DNA from: Chersky-822 sp035509195
Lineage (GTDB): Bacteria; Actinomycetota; Actinomycetes; Streptosporangiales; Streptosporangiaceae
Assembly: GCA_035509195.1 (NCBI GenBank)
Contig: DATJLT010000118.1
Span: 1-17,591, forward strand
DNA: 17,591 nucleotides
Direction: 5' to 3'
The translations under genes were made by a program, and so were the position numbers. Under the pieces are notes generated by a model. It saw nothing but the letters and a program-made list of their open reading frames with translations, had not been told where the DNA came from and made no database searches. Shown here one piece after another: positions 1-7,954 of the stretch. Each line of letters begins with the position of its first letter. Position 1 is the stretch's first letter.

Positions 1-1284
1 GTCTCCATTTCCGGTGTGTCGGGCATCGCGACAAAGACCTCGTTCGCGATGTTCCTGCTCCACTCGATCACGAACTGCGGAGTTCTGGCGGGCGAGGCCC
101 ACAACACCAAGGCGCTCGTGTTCAGCGTCAAAGGCGAGGACCTGCTGTTCCTCGACTACGCGAACAGCCGGCTGACGCCTGCCCAGGCCGCTAAGTACGA
201 CGCGCTCGGCTTGCCCGCGTCGCCGTTCGGCAACGTCAGGGTCTTCGCGCCGCCGCGCAAGGGCGACCCGTCAGGCACCCCTGACGTCCATGCAAGAGAC
301 CGGGCAGTGAGCCCCTTCTACTGGACGCTGGCCGAGTTCTGCGAGCAGGAACTGCTGCCTTTCGCCTTCGTCGACGCCGAGGACGAGCGCGCGCAGTACA
401 CGATGCTGATCTCCCAGGTCGCGGCCAGGCTGCGGCGTGACGCGCACCCGGCAGGCAACGAGGGCGCGGTGAAGATCGCCGGGGTCGACCCGGCAAATGA
501 CAAGATCCTCCGCACCTTCGACGACCTGGTGCGCCTGCTTGAGGCCGAGCTAGGCGACGACGGCAACAGGGGATCATGGGTCGCGGGCAGCACCGGCACC
601 GGCAGCGTTAACGCGCTGCTCAGGCGGCTTCGCTCGGCCGTCGCGCCGCTCAGCGTCGTGGTACGCGGCGACCTGGCCCACAAGGGCGAGCGCTCGATTT
701 CCACGTCGCGGGCGCAGATGACGGTCGTCGACCTGCACAACCTGCCAGACCGCGCCCAGCGGTTCGTCGTCGGCGTCACGCTACGTACTGAGTTCGCCCG
801 CAAGGAACGGCAGGGTACCGCCAGGCCGCTGATGTTCGTCATGCTCGACGAGCTCAACAAGTACGCGCCGAGAGAAGGCGACAGCCCGATCAAGCAGATA
901 CTCCTCGACCTGGCCGAGCGCGGCCGGTCACTCGGCGTGATCCTCATCGGAGCCCAGCAGACCGCCAGCGAAGTCGAGCGCCGTATCCTCGCGAACTGCG
1001 CGATCAGGGTCGCTGGCCGCCTCGACGCCGCCGAGGCCCAGCGCCCCGAGTACGGCTACCTTCCCCCGGCTCAGCGCCAGCGCGCCACGCTGGCCAAGCC
1101 GGGCACCATGTTCATTGCCCAGCCAGACATCCCCGTGCCCCTGGCCGTCGACTTCCCCTTCCCCGCCTGGGCTACCCGTCCGAGCGAGAAGGGCGGCTGG
1201 GCCGGCCACGACGACGGTCCCTCCCGTCCGGCCGACCCGTTCGCCACCATTCCGGGCGCGGCGGAAGACCCCCCGCCCTTCTGA
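1..1284 (+). CDS. herA: HerA-like DNA translocase ATPase (5' end outside window)
   Basis: Partial gene; the reading frame is already open at base 1 and 427 codons are visible. The visible part starts inside a P-loop-like motif (SGVSGIATKTS, bases 10-42), so a start at the GTG of base 16 would cut the nucleotide site and is rejected. The P-loop is unusual: Thr, not Gly, precedes the Lys. A Walker B (FVMLDELNKYAP) has its Asp-Glu at bases 847-852. It is followed by the RGRSLGVILIGAQQ / RRILANC segment typical of the HerA/FtsK superfamily, where sensor and arginine-finger residues lie. Family knowledge: HerA is a hexameric translocase that works with NurA and Mre11-Rad50 in DNA end resection. 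sbcD, sbcC and a NurA-like gene lie downstream on the same strand, which supports that role. The stop codon abuts the stop of the opposing gene with no spacer. Confidence 0.8.
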   Translation, partial: VSISGVSGIATKTSFAMFLLHSITNCGVLAGEAHNTKALVFSVKGEDLLFLDYANSRLTPAQAAKYDALGLPASPFGNVRVFAPPRKGDPSGTPDVHARDRAVSPFYWTLAEFCEQELLPFAFVDAEDERAQYTMLISQVAARLRRDAHPAGNEGAVKIAGVDPANDKILRTFDDLVRLLEAELGDDGNRGSWVAGSTGTGSVNALLRRLRSAVAPLSVVVRGDLAHKGERSISTSRAQMTVVDLHNLPDRAQRFVVGVTLRTEFARKERQGTARPLMFVMLDELNKYAPREGDSPIKQILLDLAERGRSLGVILIGAQQTASEVERRILANCAIRVAGRLDAAEAQRPEYGYLPPAQRQRATLAKPGTMFIAQPDIPVPLAVDFPFPAWATRPSEKGGWAGHDDGPSRPADPFATIPGAAEDPPPF

Positions 1285-1740
1285 CTAATCGCTCGTCCGC
1301 GTTCCCCAGTGCCTCCGGTGGAACCTCCGGAAGACCCGTTGCACCTTCACCGTGGCGAGAATCGTGTTGCGCGGAATCCAGACACAGCAGTTCGGCCCGG
1401 CGGACTTGACCGGAATCGGAATCGCGATGACTGTGACGGATACCCCGCGGCCCGCGCAGATCTTGATCATGGACAAGGCCTGTGCCGGATTGTAGACCTT
1501 GGTGCCCACGCCCTGGCAGATCGTGAGCCCGCCGGCGAAGCTGATCGTGGCGTACTGCTGGCCGCAGCCTCGCCACCACGACGGCCGTGCTGTCTGCGAT
1601 GCTTCCGCTGCTCGCGCTGTCTGAGCCGACGCGCCGGGAGCGGCCGATGCGCCAGGAGCGATGGCTACCATCGTCGCCACCGCCGGCAACGCCATCGCGC
1701 CCGCGACGAGCAGGCTCCCGAGCCGGGACCGGAATGTCAT
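1285..1740 (-). CDS. small secreted cysteine-containing protein, unknown function
   Basis: 151 residues. The N-terminus is a classical Sec signal: positively charged start (MTFRSR), a hydrophobic core around residues 8-28 and an Ala-rich AxA region near residues 28-34. The mature part begins with a low-complexity Ala/Thr/Gln linker, then has a compact domain with five cysteines (C59, C75, C95 and the pair C118-C119), so at least one may be unpaired. The C-terminus is basic (RRFHRRH). I do not recognise the family. The ATG start is supported by GAGGA eight bases upstream. The gene is transcribed against the herA-like gene and their stop codons are directly adjacent (1284/1285). It and the next gene diverge from 1741-1943. 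It breaks the herA-sbcD run and has no obvious link to DNA repair. Confidence 0.72.
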   Translation of the reverse strand: MTFRSRLGSLLVAGAMALPAVATMVAIAPGASAAPGASAQTARAAEASQTARPSWWRGCGQQYATISFAGGLTICQGVGTKVYNPAQALSMIKICAGRGVSVTVIAIPIPVKSAGPNCCVWIPRNTILATVKVQRVFRRFHRRHWGTRTSD

Positions 1741-1864
1741 AACTACCGTCCTCTCATCCTGAGCCGAGCCGGCGTCCTGTCACCGACTCATTACGGAGAG
1801 CGACGATAGCTTTACGTTCCGCGCTCCGGCGGCGGAACCCGCCAGATCGCGCCCGGTGATGACG

Positions 1865-1922
1865 CCGCAAATCGAAAGCGTGATGACCGCAAAACGAAAG
1901 CCGAGTAGCCGCGAATCGAAGG
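1865..1922 (+). repeat. three direct repeats at exact 22-bp spacing (operator-like iterons)
   Basis: CCGCAAATCGAAAG at 1865, CCGCAAAACGAAAG at 1887 and CCGCGAATCGAAGG at 1909 start exactly 22 bases apart, about two helical turns. The first two are also each preceded by GTGATGAC (1856-1863 and 1880-1887). If the start of the next gene is leaderless at 1944, the repeats lie at about -79, -57 and -35, all on one face of the helix. This is the geometry of a regulator-binding array. The identity of the regulator is unknown. Confidence 0.6.
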
Positions 1923-1931
1923 ATGGTAGGC

Positions 1932-1943
1932 TAGGCTCTACTC
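1932..1943 (+). promoter_or_regulatory. putative leaderless -10 element (TAGGCT) of the DUF4143 ATPase gene
   Basis: TAGGCT at 1932-1937 fits TANNNT and ends six bases before the GTG at 1944, so transcription would start at or next to the GTG. There is no Shine-Dalgarno sequence upstream of that GTG. TAGGCT also occurs at 1927-1932, overlapping by one base. The -35 position is occupied by the third 22-bp repeat and has no good consensus, which suits activator dependence. Confidence 0.45.
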
Positions 1944-3188
1944 GTGCCAAGCAACACGTTCGTCTTTCGCCGTGCTTACCGAGCTGTCACCGAGGCACTC
2001 GCTGATACTCGTGTCGTACTGATCAACGGAGCTCGCCAGGCGGGTAAGAGCACGCTCGTTCGGGCCATTGCGGGGGAGCGTGCGGCTGAATGGAGAGACC
2101 TCGATCTCCCGCAAGATCGGCAGTCGGCATTGTCCGACCCCGTCGGCTTCGTGGCTTTCGACGGCCTTGTCGTGATCGATGAGATCCAGCGGGCACCCGA
2201 ATTGCTGCTGGCCATCAAGGTGTCAGTGGATGCGGATCCGCGACCGGGACGGTTCTTGCTGACCGGGTCGTCCAGGCTGCTTGCCCTGCGCGAACTTCCC
2301 GATACGCTCCCTGGCCGGATGGAGACAATCGAGCTTTGGCCGTTTTCGCAAGGTGAAATTGATCAGTGCCAGGACAGCTTTATCGACCGCGCGTTCCAGC
2401 TAGGTCAGGAACTGCGATGTGAATCGGCCATCAGCCGTGCGGGCTATGCCGAGCGGCTGGTGCGAGGAGGCCTGCCTGAGGCTGTCGCCAGGACCGATGA
2501 CCGCCGCCGCGGCCGGTTCTTCGACAGCTATGTGCAGAACGTCGTCGACCGCGAGATAAGGCAGCTGGCAGAGATTGAGAAAGGACCGCAGCTCAGGAGC
2601 CTGATCCGGCTGCTCGCTGCCCGGTCAGGCATGATTGTCCCGCCGGGAAGCCTGGAGTCACAGCTTGCCATCGCGCGACCCACGGTCGCGAGGTACATGA
2701 GCCTGCTTGAAGAAGTGTTTCTCATCAAGCGCATACCTGGCTGGTCGCGCAATCTCGGCACCCGCGCAACTCTCGCGCCCAAGCTGTTCTTCGTAGATTC
2801 CGGCATAGCTGCCCGGCTGCTGGCACTCGATGCTCACGCGCTCCGGCGGCCCGGTGCACCCTTCGGTCCCTTGCTCGAAGGTTTCGTGCTCTCTGAACTG
2901 GCCAGGCAGCTTAGCTGGTCCTCTGAGCTCGCGGACCTGTACCACTATCGTGATCACAACGGCGTCGAAGTCGATGCTGTTCTCGAAAACCGCCGCGGCG
3001 AGGTCATTGGCGTAGAGGTCAAAGCCGCGTCAACCGTCAGATCCGAGGACTTCCATGGCCTGCGGCAGCTAGCCGCCAAGCTTGGCGACGACTTCATAGC
3101 CGGTTTCGTCGTCTACACCGGTACGGCGACGCTGCCGTTCGGCCGGAAACTGCGGGCCGTGCCGGTCAGTGCCATCTGGGAGCTTTAG
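1944..3188 (+). CDS. AAA ATPase with DUF4143 C-terminal domain
   Basis: 414 residues. Walker A GARQAGKST is at residues 29-37, Walker B LVVIDE at 75-80 and the sensor-like LTGSSR at 106-111. These are the marks of the AAA_14/DUF4143 family common in bacterial and archaeal accessory DNA. Residues about 225-260 look like a winged helix. The C-terminal part carries a PD-(D/E)XK-like pattern (VEVDAVL at 341-347, then GVEVKA at 356-361), as DUF4143 domains usually do; nuclease activity is not established. The family's biological role is poorly known. The GTG start has no ribosome-binding site and looks leaderless. Codons end in A or T much more often than in sbcD/sbcC next door (many gct, gat, cgt, gta, gga early on), which suggests transfer. 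It sits between the herA-like gene and sbcD on the same strand. Confidence 0.88.
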   Translation: MPSNTFVFRRAYRAVTEALADTRVVLINGARQAGKSTLVRAIAGERAAEWRDLDLPQDRQSALSDPVGFVAFDGLVVIDEIQRAPELLLAIKVSVDADPRPGRFLLTGSSRLLALRELPDTLPGRMETIELWPFSQGEIDQCQDSFIDRAFQLGQELRCESAISRAGYAERLVRGGLPEAVARTDDRRRGRFFDSYVQNVVDREIRQLAEIEKGPQLRSLIRLLAARSGMIVPPGSLESQLAIARPTVARYMSLLEEVFLIKRIPGWSRNLGTRATLAPKLFFVDSGIAARLLALDAHALRRPGAPFGPLLEGFVLSELARQLSWSSELADLYHYRDHNGVEVDAVLENRRGEVIGVEVKAASTVRSEDFHGLRQLAAKLGDDFIAGFVVYTGTATLPFGRKLRAVPVSAIWEL

Positions 3189-3251
3189 CCGGGCGAGTGT
3201 CGGTGGGGCGCGCAAGAATGGGGCGGAACCCGAGCGAGGAGCCCCCGAGAA

Positions 3252-4430
3252 GTGAAGATCCTGCATACCAGTGACTGGCATGTCGGCAAGGTGCTGAAGG
3301 GTCAGGACCGATACGACGAGCATGTGGCGGTGCTCGGCAGCATCGTGGCGACCGCGCGCGCCGAAGACGTCGACCTGGTGCTCGTCGCAGGCGACCTGTT
3401 CGAGACTTCGGCACCGACGGCGAAGTCGCAGGGCCTGGTGATGCGTACGTTGCTCGCGCTGGCCGAGGACGGCAGGCACGTGGTGGTCATCGCGGGCAAC
3501 CATGACAACGCCGGGCTCGTCGACTCGGTGTACCGGCCGGTACTCGGGCAGCTAGGGATGCACGTGCTCGGCTTTCCTAAACGCCCGGACGCCGGAGGCA
3601 CGATCACGATCAGGACGAGGACGGGCGACCAGGCACGGGTCGCTGCGCTGCCGTTCGTGTCGCACCGGTTCGCGGTCAGGGCCGCCGAGATCGTCATGCA
3701 CGAGTTCGCGGAGCATTCCATGGACTACGCGCGCCGGGTCGGCGAGATAATCAAGCTGCTGACGGCCGGTTTCACCGACGACGCCGTGAACGTGATCATG
3801 GCCCACGCGACCCTGCTTGGCGGCCGCCGTGGCGGCGGCGAGCGCGACGTTCAGACCAGCCTCGATTACGAGCTCTCCGCGAGCCTCTTTCCCGCTACCG
3901 CTCACTACGCCGCGCTCGGGCACCTGCACCGCCAGCAGGAGATCGCCGGACCCTGCCCGATCTTCTATTCTGGTGCCCCGCTGCCTGTGGACTTCGGCGA
4001 GGAGAACAACGAGCCCGTCGTTCTCCTCGTCCATGCCGGGCCAGGTATCAGGGCCGACGCCAGGCCGGTGCCGGTGACCGGAGGCAGGCGCCTTTCGACC
4101 CTGCGGGGAACGCTCGATCAGGTAATCGAGCGAGGCGAGCAGGCGGGCGACGCGTACTTGCGCGTCGTGCTCGCCGAACCAGCGCGGGCCGGCCTCGGCG
4201 ACGAGGTCAGGGAGAAGCTGCCGAACACTCTCGAGGTGCTGCTCGACGACGCGCACCGGCCGAAGCCTGGCAGCCGGTCGGAGGGCGGCCGGCCGAGCCG
4301 GGCCGGCCGCAGCCCTGTGCAGCTCTTCGGCGAGTACCTGAAGCAGGAGGGCGTGGACGACGCACGGGTCACGGCCATGTTCGCCGAGTTGCTCGACGAG
4401 GTCACCTCCGCGAGCGAGGTGAGTGCCTGA
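3252..4430 (+). CDS. sbcD: SbcD, Mre11-like exo/endonuclease subunit
   Basis: 392 residues, the usual SbcD length. The calcineurin-like phosphoesterase motifs are intact: DWH (D8, H10), GDLFE (D48), GNHDN (N83-H84-D85), MAH (H185) and GHLH (H224, H226). These bind the two Mn ions of Mre11/SbcD nucleases. The C-terminal part (about 260-390) would be the capping and SbcC-binding region, ending in a helical segment (LFGEYLKQEGVD). The GTG start has GAGGAG about ten bases upstream (3236-3241) and opens directly into the conserved MKILHTSDWH. The stop codon overlaps the sbcC start by one base (TGATG). Family knowledge: SbcCD opens hairpins and trims protein-blocked or broken DNA ends. It follows the DUF4143 gene after 63 bases and may have its own promoter there, though I see no clear one. 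Confidence 0.97.
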   Translation: MKILHTSDWHVGKVLKGQDRYDEHVAVLGSIVATARAEDVDLVLVAGDLFETSAPTAKSQGLVMRTLLALAEDGRHVVVIAGNHDNAGLVDSVYRPVLGQLGMHVLGFPKRPDAGGTITIRTRTGDQARVAALPFVSHRFAVRAAEIVMHEFAEHSMDYARRVGEIIKLLTAGFTDDAVNVIMAHATLLGGRRGGGERDVQTSLDYELSASLFPATAHYAALGHLHRQQEIAGPCPIFYSGAPLPVDFGEENNEPVVLLVHAGPGIRADARPVPVTGGRRLSTLRGTLDQVIERGEQAGDAYLRVVLAEPARAGLGDEVREKLPNTLEVLLDDAHRPKPGSRSEGGRPSRAGRSPVQLFGEYLKQEGVDDARVTAMFAELLDEVTSASEVSA

Positions 4431-6871
4431 TGCGGCCGCTGCGCTTGCTGCTCGACGGGTTCGGGTCATACCGCGAGCCCGCCGAGGCCGACTTCACCGG
4501 GGTCGACTTCTTCGCCCTCGTCGGGCCGACAGGTTCTGGAAAGAGCACCGTGATCGACGGGCTGTGCTTTGCCCTGTACGGTACCGTGCCGCGCTGGGGC
4601 AAGGAGAACGTGATCGCGCAGGCGCTCGCGCCCGCGGCGAACGCCTGCCGGGTGGCGCTCGTGTTCGAGGCGGCGGGGAAGCGTTACGGTGCCGTGCGCG
4701 CCCTGGCGCGCAACGCGCGCGGGCAGGTGCACACCAAGGAGGCGCGCCTCGAGTTGCTTTCGCCTGACGTGCCTGCGGGCGCGCCGCTCGCCGAGCTGCT
4801 CGAGGCAAGCGCCGAACAGCTCGCCGAGGGCCCCGACCAGGTCAAGGCGGCCGTCCAGGACATACTCGGGCTTACTTATGAGCATTTCACCCAGTCGGTA
4901 CTGCTGCCGCAGGGGCGGTTCTCTGAGTTCCTGCACGCCAAGGCCGCTGACCGGCAGGACCTGCTGGTCGAGTTGCTCGCCTTCGGCGTCTACAACACCG
5001 TGGGCATGAAGGCACGCGAACGCGCCAAGCGGGCCGGAGATCAAGCACAGCTCGCCAAGGACGCCATCAGCCGGCTGCCGGACGCGTCGGCGGAAGCCGA
5101 GGACGCTGCGGCGGCCAGGCTCCGCGTGCTCACCGACCTCAGCGGTGTTGTCGAAGAGCGGCTGACCGCGTTGCGTGAGCTTTCCTCGCAAGCGACCGAC
5201 GCCGTCGCGGCCGTTCAGGCGATCAAAGCGCAGGCCAGCCTGCTGGCGACGGTCAAGCCCGCTGGCGACGTCTCCATGCTCGCCAAAAGGATCGCCGACG
5301 CCGACCGCGAGGTCGCTACGGCCCGGGCAGAAAGGGACCGCCGTGACCAGGCTGAGGCCGAGGCCGGGCAGGCCCGCGAGGCGCTGCCGGACAAGTCCGG
5401 CCTAGTGCGGATGCGAGACGCCTACGTGCAACAGCGCGAGCTTGTTTCCTTGCGGAAAAAGAAAGAGGATCTTCTGGTCCGCGCGCAGGCGGACGCTGCT
5501 GCCGCGGAGAAGGGCCTGGCCGAAGCCGAGGACAAGCTTGAGCACGCCAGGGCGGCTCACGCGGCGGCGGAGCGGCTGCACGCGGCGGTCGCGGTGGCGC
5601 AGGGCCTCCGTGTCGGCGAAGACTGCCCGGTTTGCTTGCGGCCGGTCGCCGAACTGCCGCATCACCCGGTGCCCGCTGACCTCGCGGAATCGAAGGGGCT
5701 GGCCGATGCGGCCGCCAAGGCTCTCAGGCAGGCGCACGCACGGCGCGACGAGGCCGCGAAGGCAGCAGCCGGCGCGGGTGCTGAAGTTCAGGCTCTGGAT
5801 CCGCAAATAAACCGCGTGGCGGCTGTGGTCGCCGAGGCGGCTTCAGAAGCCGAGGTCAGGGAGTTGCTTGAGGCGATCGTGGTCGCTGATGAGCGGCTTT
5901 CCCGCGCGAGCAACGCCGCTCGCGCGGGAAGGACGGCGGCAGCGGCGGCCGAGCGTCAGCGGGTCAGCCTCAAGTCAGAAGAAGGCAACGCCTGGGCGGC
6001 GATCGGCCGGGTGCGGGACTCGGTCGTGCAACTCGGCGCTCCTGAGACCGATGGCAGCGACCTCGCGGCGGCGTGGCAGTCGCTGATCGGGTGGGCGAAG
6101 GCGGAATACGGGGAACGAAGCCGGCGGCTGGCCGAGGCCGAAGCGGAGGCACAGGCCGCGCGGGGACAGGTCGGGTCGGCCGAGCGGGAACTGAGGGACC
6201 TGCTGGCGGACAGCGGGGTGGACGTGACCGAGGTGGCGAGGGCCGAGGCCGCGCTCGCCACCCACAGGGAACGCGCGGCGCACCAACTCGACGCCGTGCG
6301 GCAGAACAGGAAACGAGCGGCGGAACTCGACGCGGCGGCGCGCAGGCACGCAGCGGACGAGCAGGTCGCGACCATGCTCGGACGGCTGCTCAGGGCTACG
6401 TCGTTCGAGCGGTGGCTGTGCGGTGAGGCGCTTGACTCGCTGGTCGCAGAGGCGTCTGAGACGCTGATGGAGTTGTCTGGCGGGCAGTACCAGCTCGACC
6501 GTGACGACCGCAACGACCTGGTCGTCATCGACTTCCAGGACGCGGGTGCCAGGCGCCCGGTGCACACGCTGTCTGGCGGGGAGACGTTCCAGGCCTCGCT
6601 GGCGCTGGCGCTCGCGCTGTCGCGGCAGGTTATCGGGCTGTCGGCGGGGATGAGGGACCTTAACTCGATGTTCCTCGACGAGGGCTTCGGCACGCTGGAC
6701 GAGGACACGCTAGAAGTAGTCGGCTCGACGCTCGAGCGGCTGTCAAACGACTCTGACCGGATGATCGGCATCATCACCCACGTGCCTGCGCTCGCCGAAC
6801 GCGCGCCGGTGCGGTTCCTCGTGTCACGGGCCGGGCAGACATCGACTCTGCGCAGGGAGGCCGTCTCATGA
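4430..6871 (+). CDS. sbcC: SbcC, Rad50-like zinc-hook ATPase subunit
   Basis: 813 residues, shorter than the roughly 1,050 of E. coli SbcC, mainly from shorter coiled-coil arms. Walker A GPTGSGKST is at 32-40. The Q-loop region is FTQSVLLPQGRFSEFL at about 153-168. Ala/Glu/Arg-rich coiled coil runs to a zinc hook CPVC (C399, C402) and back. The ABC signature is LSGGE (714-718) and Walker B is MFLDE (747-751) followed by GFGTLDEDT. All elements needed for an ATP-driven SMC-like partner of SbcD are present. The start overlaps the sbcD stop (TGATG), with GAGGTGAG just upstream. The end overlaps the next start by ATGA. Coupled translation with both neighbours implies that the three products are made together. 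Confidence 0.97.
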   Translation: MRPLRLLLDGFGSYREPAEADFTGVDFFALVGPTGSGKSTVIDGLCFALYGTVPRWGKENVIAQALAPAANACRVALVFEAAGKRYGAVRALARNARGQVHTKEARLELLSPDVPAGAPLAELLEASAEQLAEGPDQVKAAVQDILGLTYEHFTQSVLLPQGRFSEFLHAKAADRQDLLVELLAFGVYNTVGMKARERAKRAGDQAQLAKDAISRLPDASAEAEDAAAARLRVLTDLSGVVEERLTALRELSSQATDAVAAVQAIKAQASLLATVKPAGDVSMLAKRIADADREVATARAERDRRDQAEAEAGQAREALPDKSGLVRMRDAYVQQRELVSLRKKKEDLLVRAQADAAAAEKGLAEAEDKLEHARAAHAAAERLHAAVAVAQGLRVGEDCPVCLRPVAELPHHPVPADLAESKGLADAAAKALRQAHARRDEAAKAAAGAGAEVQALDPQINRVAAVVAEAASEAEVRELLEAIVVADERLSRASNAARAGRTAAAAAERQRVSLKSEEGNAWAAIGRVRDSVVQLGAPETDGSDLAAAWQSLIGWAKAEYGERSRRLAEAEAEAQAARGQVGSAERELRDLLADSGVDVTEVARAEAALATHRERAAHQLDAVRQNRKRAAELDAAARRHAADEQVATMLGRLLRATSFERWLCGEALDSLVAEASETLMELSGGQYQLDRDDRNDLVVIDFQDAGARRPVHTLSGGETFQASLALALALSRQVIGLSAGMRDLNSMFLDEGFGTLDEDTLEVVGSTLERLSNDSDRMIGIITHVPALAERAPVRFLVSRAGQTSTLRREAVS

Positions 6872-7890
6872 CCGCGCCCGCCGCGCCCCCGCTGACCTTT
6901 ACCGTAGATCCCTGGGATCCCGGCTACGGCCAGGCGTTCGCCGACGAGCAGGACGAGCCGGGCGCCGGCCTCGGCGAGTCGTCCGCTCAGCTCGACCTCG
7001 ACTTCGAGGTGCCGGCGGCCGACTGGCAGCCGATCGATCCCGATCCTGCGACGGTCATCCCGCCCGCGGTGCTTTTTCTCGACGGCGTGCGCCGTATCGA
7101 CGCGCGGGTCTGGGTACATGGGGGCGGCATGCAGCCGGCGGCAGGGATCGCCGCTTCGCTGGCGGCCGGGCTTGTCGTCTGCGACGGCGTCGCGCGGATC
7201 GCCGACGTGGCCGTGGAGCGGGCGCTTTTCAGCGGTGCGGGTGACGCGGGCGACCTGGTGACGCGGGCCGGTCGCTACGTGGCGCGGCCGGCCGAGGGCG
7301 CGGGCCTTGACAAGCTGTCGCTGGCGTTGCAGCAGCGGCTGGCGTTCGCTGAGGTACAGCTCGCGGTCGCTTACCGCGGCAGGCACGCGGGCGACGACGA
7401 TCTTCTGGTCGTCGACGGACCGCTGCGCGGCCGTACGCACCTGGAGCGAACCGTCGGCTACATCAAGACCCATCACGCCTCCTACCTGCCGGGCGAGCAG
7501 GCCGCCGTGGTCGGTGCGCTCCGGCCAGGGCAGCGGACGCCCGCGTTCACGATGGGCACGTCCTGGGAGCGGAACTCGTGGTACCTGCAGCTCCCGGGCA
7601 CAGACGGGGTGCCCTGGTCGGGCGTGGTGCGGCTCGAGTGCCCGGCGGATCTGGAGCCCAAGTACGTGACCAGGCTCGCGGACCTGACCGCGCTCGTGCT
7701 GCCCGCGTTCGCGAGCGTGCCGCACAAGGATCCCAGGGCGCCGCAGAACCTGGTGCCGATCGGCGGGCTGGAAAGGCAGCTCAAGCACCGGATGGGCGAC
7801 GAGCGACTGCTGTTCCGCGCGCTGAAGGCGGCGGCGATCGGCCTGTTAGCGGTCTTAAGTAATTCTGAGGCTAGCCGGAGATTACCTTAA
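6868..7890 (+). CDS. nurA: NurA-like nuclease
   Basis: 340 residues. Features resemble the NurA domain: a first acidic site in the strand VLFLDGV (D72), a second in LLVVDGPL (D183), a third in KDPRAPQNL (D288), and a helical C-terminus (LERQLKHRMGD). NurA is a 5'-3' nuclease with an RNase H-like fold and Mn-binding Asp residues, and it works inside HerA. The ATG overlaps the sbcC stop (ATGA) and is preceded by AGGGAGG. The context with sbcD, sbcC and a HerA-like gene strongly supports the call, which rests on motif and context rather than alignment. Oddity: the last 15 or so codons become A/T-rich and include two TTA leucine codons (7846-7848, 7855-7857), unlike the rest of the gene, and the final residues (LSNSEASRRLP) look unstructured. 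Confidence 0.82.
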   Translation: MTAPAAPPLTFTVDPWDPGYGQAFADEQDEPGAGLGESSAQLDLDFEVPAADWQPIDPDPATVIPPAVLFLDGVRRIDARVWVHGGGMQPAAGIAASLAAGLVVCDGVARIADVAVERALFSGAGDAGDLVTRAGRYVARPAEGAGLDKLSLALQQRLAFAEVQLAVAYRGRHAGDDDLLVVDGPLRGRTHLERTVGYIKTHHASYLPGEQAAVVGALRPGQRTPAFTMGTSWERNSWYLQLPGTDGVPWSGVVRLECPADLEPKYVTRLADLTALVLPAFASVPHKDPRAPQNLVPIGGLERQLKHRMGDERLLFRALKAAAIGLLAVLSNSEASRRLP

Positions 7891-7901
7891 GGTATTTCGG
7901 C
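7874..7901. promoter_or_regulatory. palindrome across the nurA stop codon
   Basis: TACCTTAAGGTA (7883-7894) is a perfect 12-base palindrome containing the nurA TAA. It is flanked by imperfect arms GCCGGAGA (7874-7881) and TTTCGGC (7895-7901). With no loop in the core and no T-tract, it looks more like an operator than a terminator. It lies 60 bases ahead of the next start. Confidence 0.35.
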
Positions 7902-7954
7902 AATGGTCAAAGTTGGCCCTGCTCTGGATGGTTGCGCGGAAGGAGCTCATTTCG

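Noticed and set aside
16..18. GTG at base 16 as the start of the HerA-like gene
   Set aside because: The frame is open to base 1 and this start would remove part of the P-loop, so the true start lies outside the window.
5956..7788. Long minus-strand open frame (610 codons) opposite sbcC and nurA
   Set aside because: It lies fully antisense to two well-supported genes, has Arg/Ser/Ala-rich low-complexity translation and no recognisable domain. Long antisense frames are expected in GC-rich DNA.
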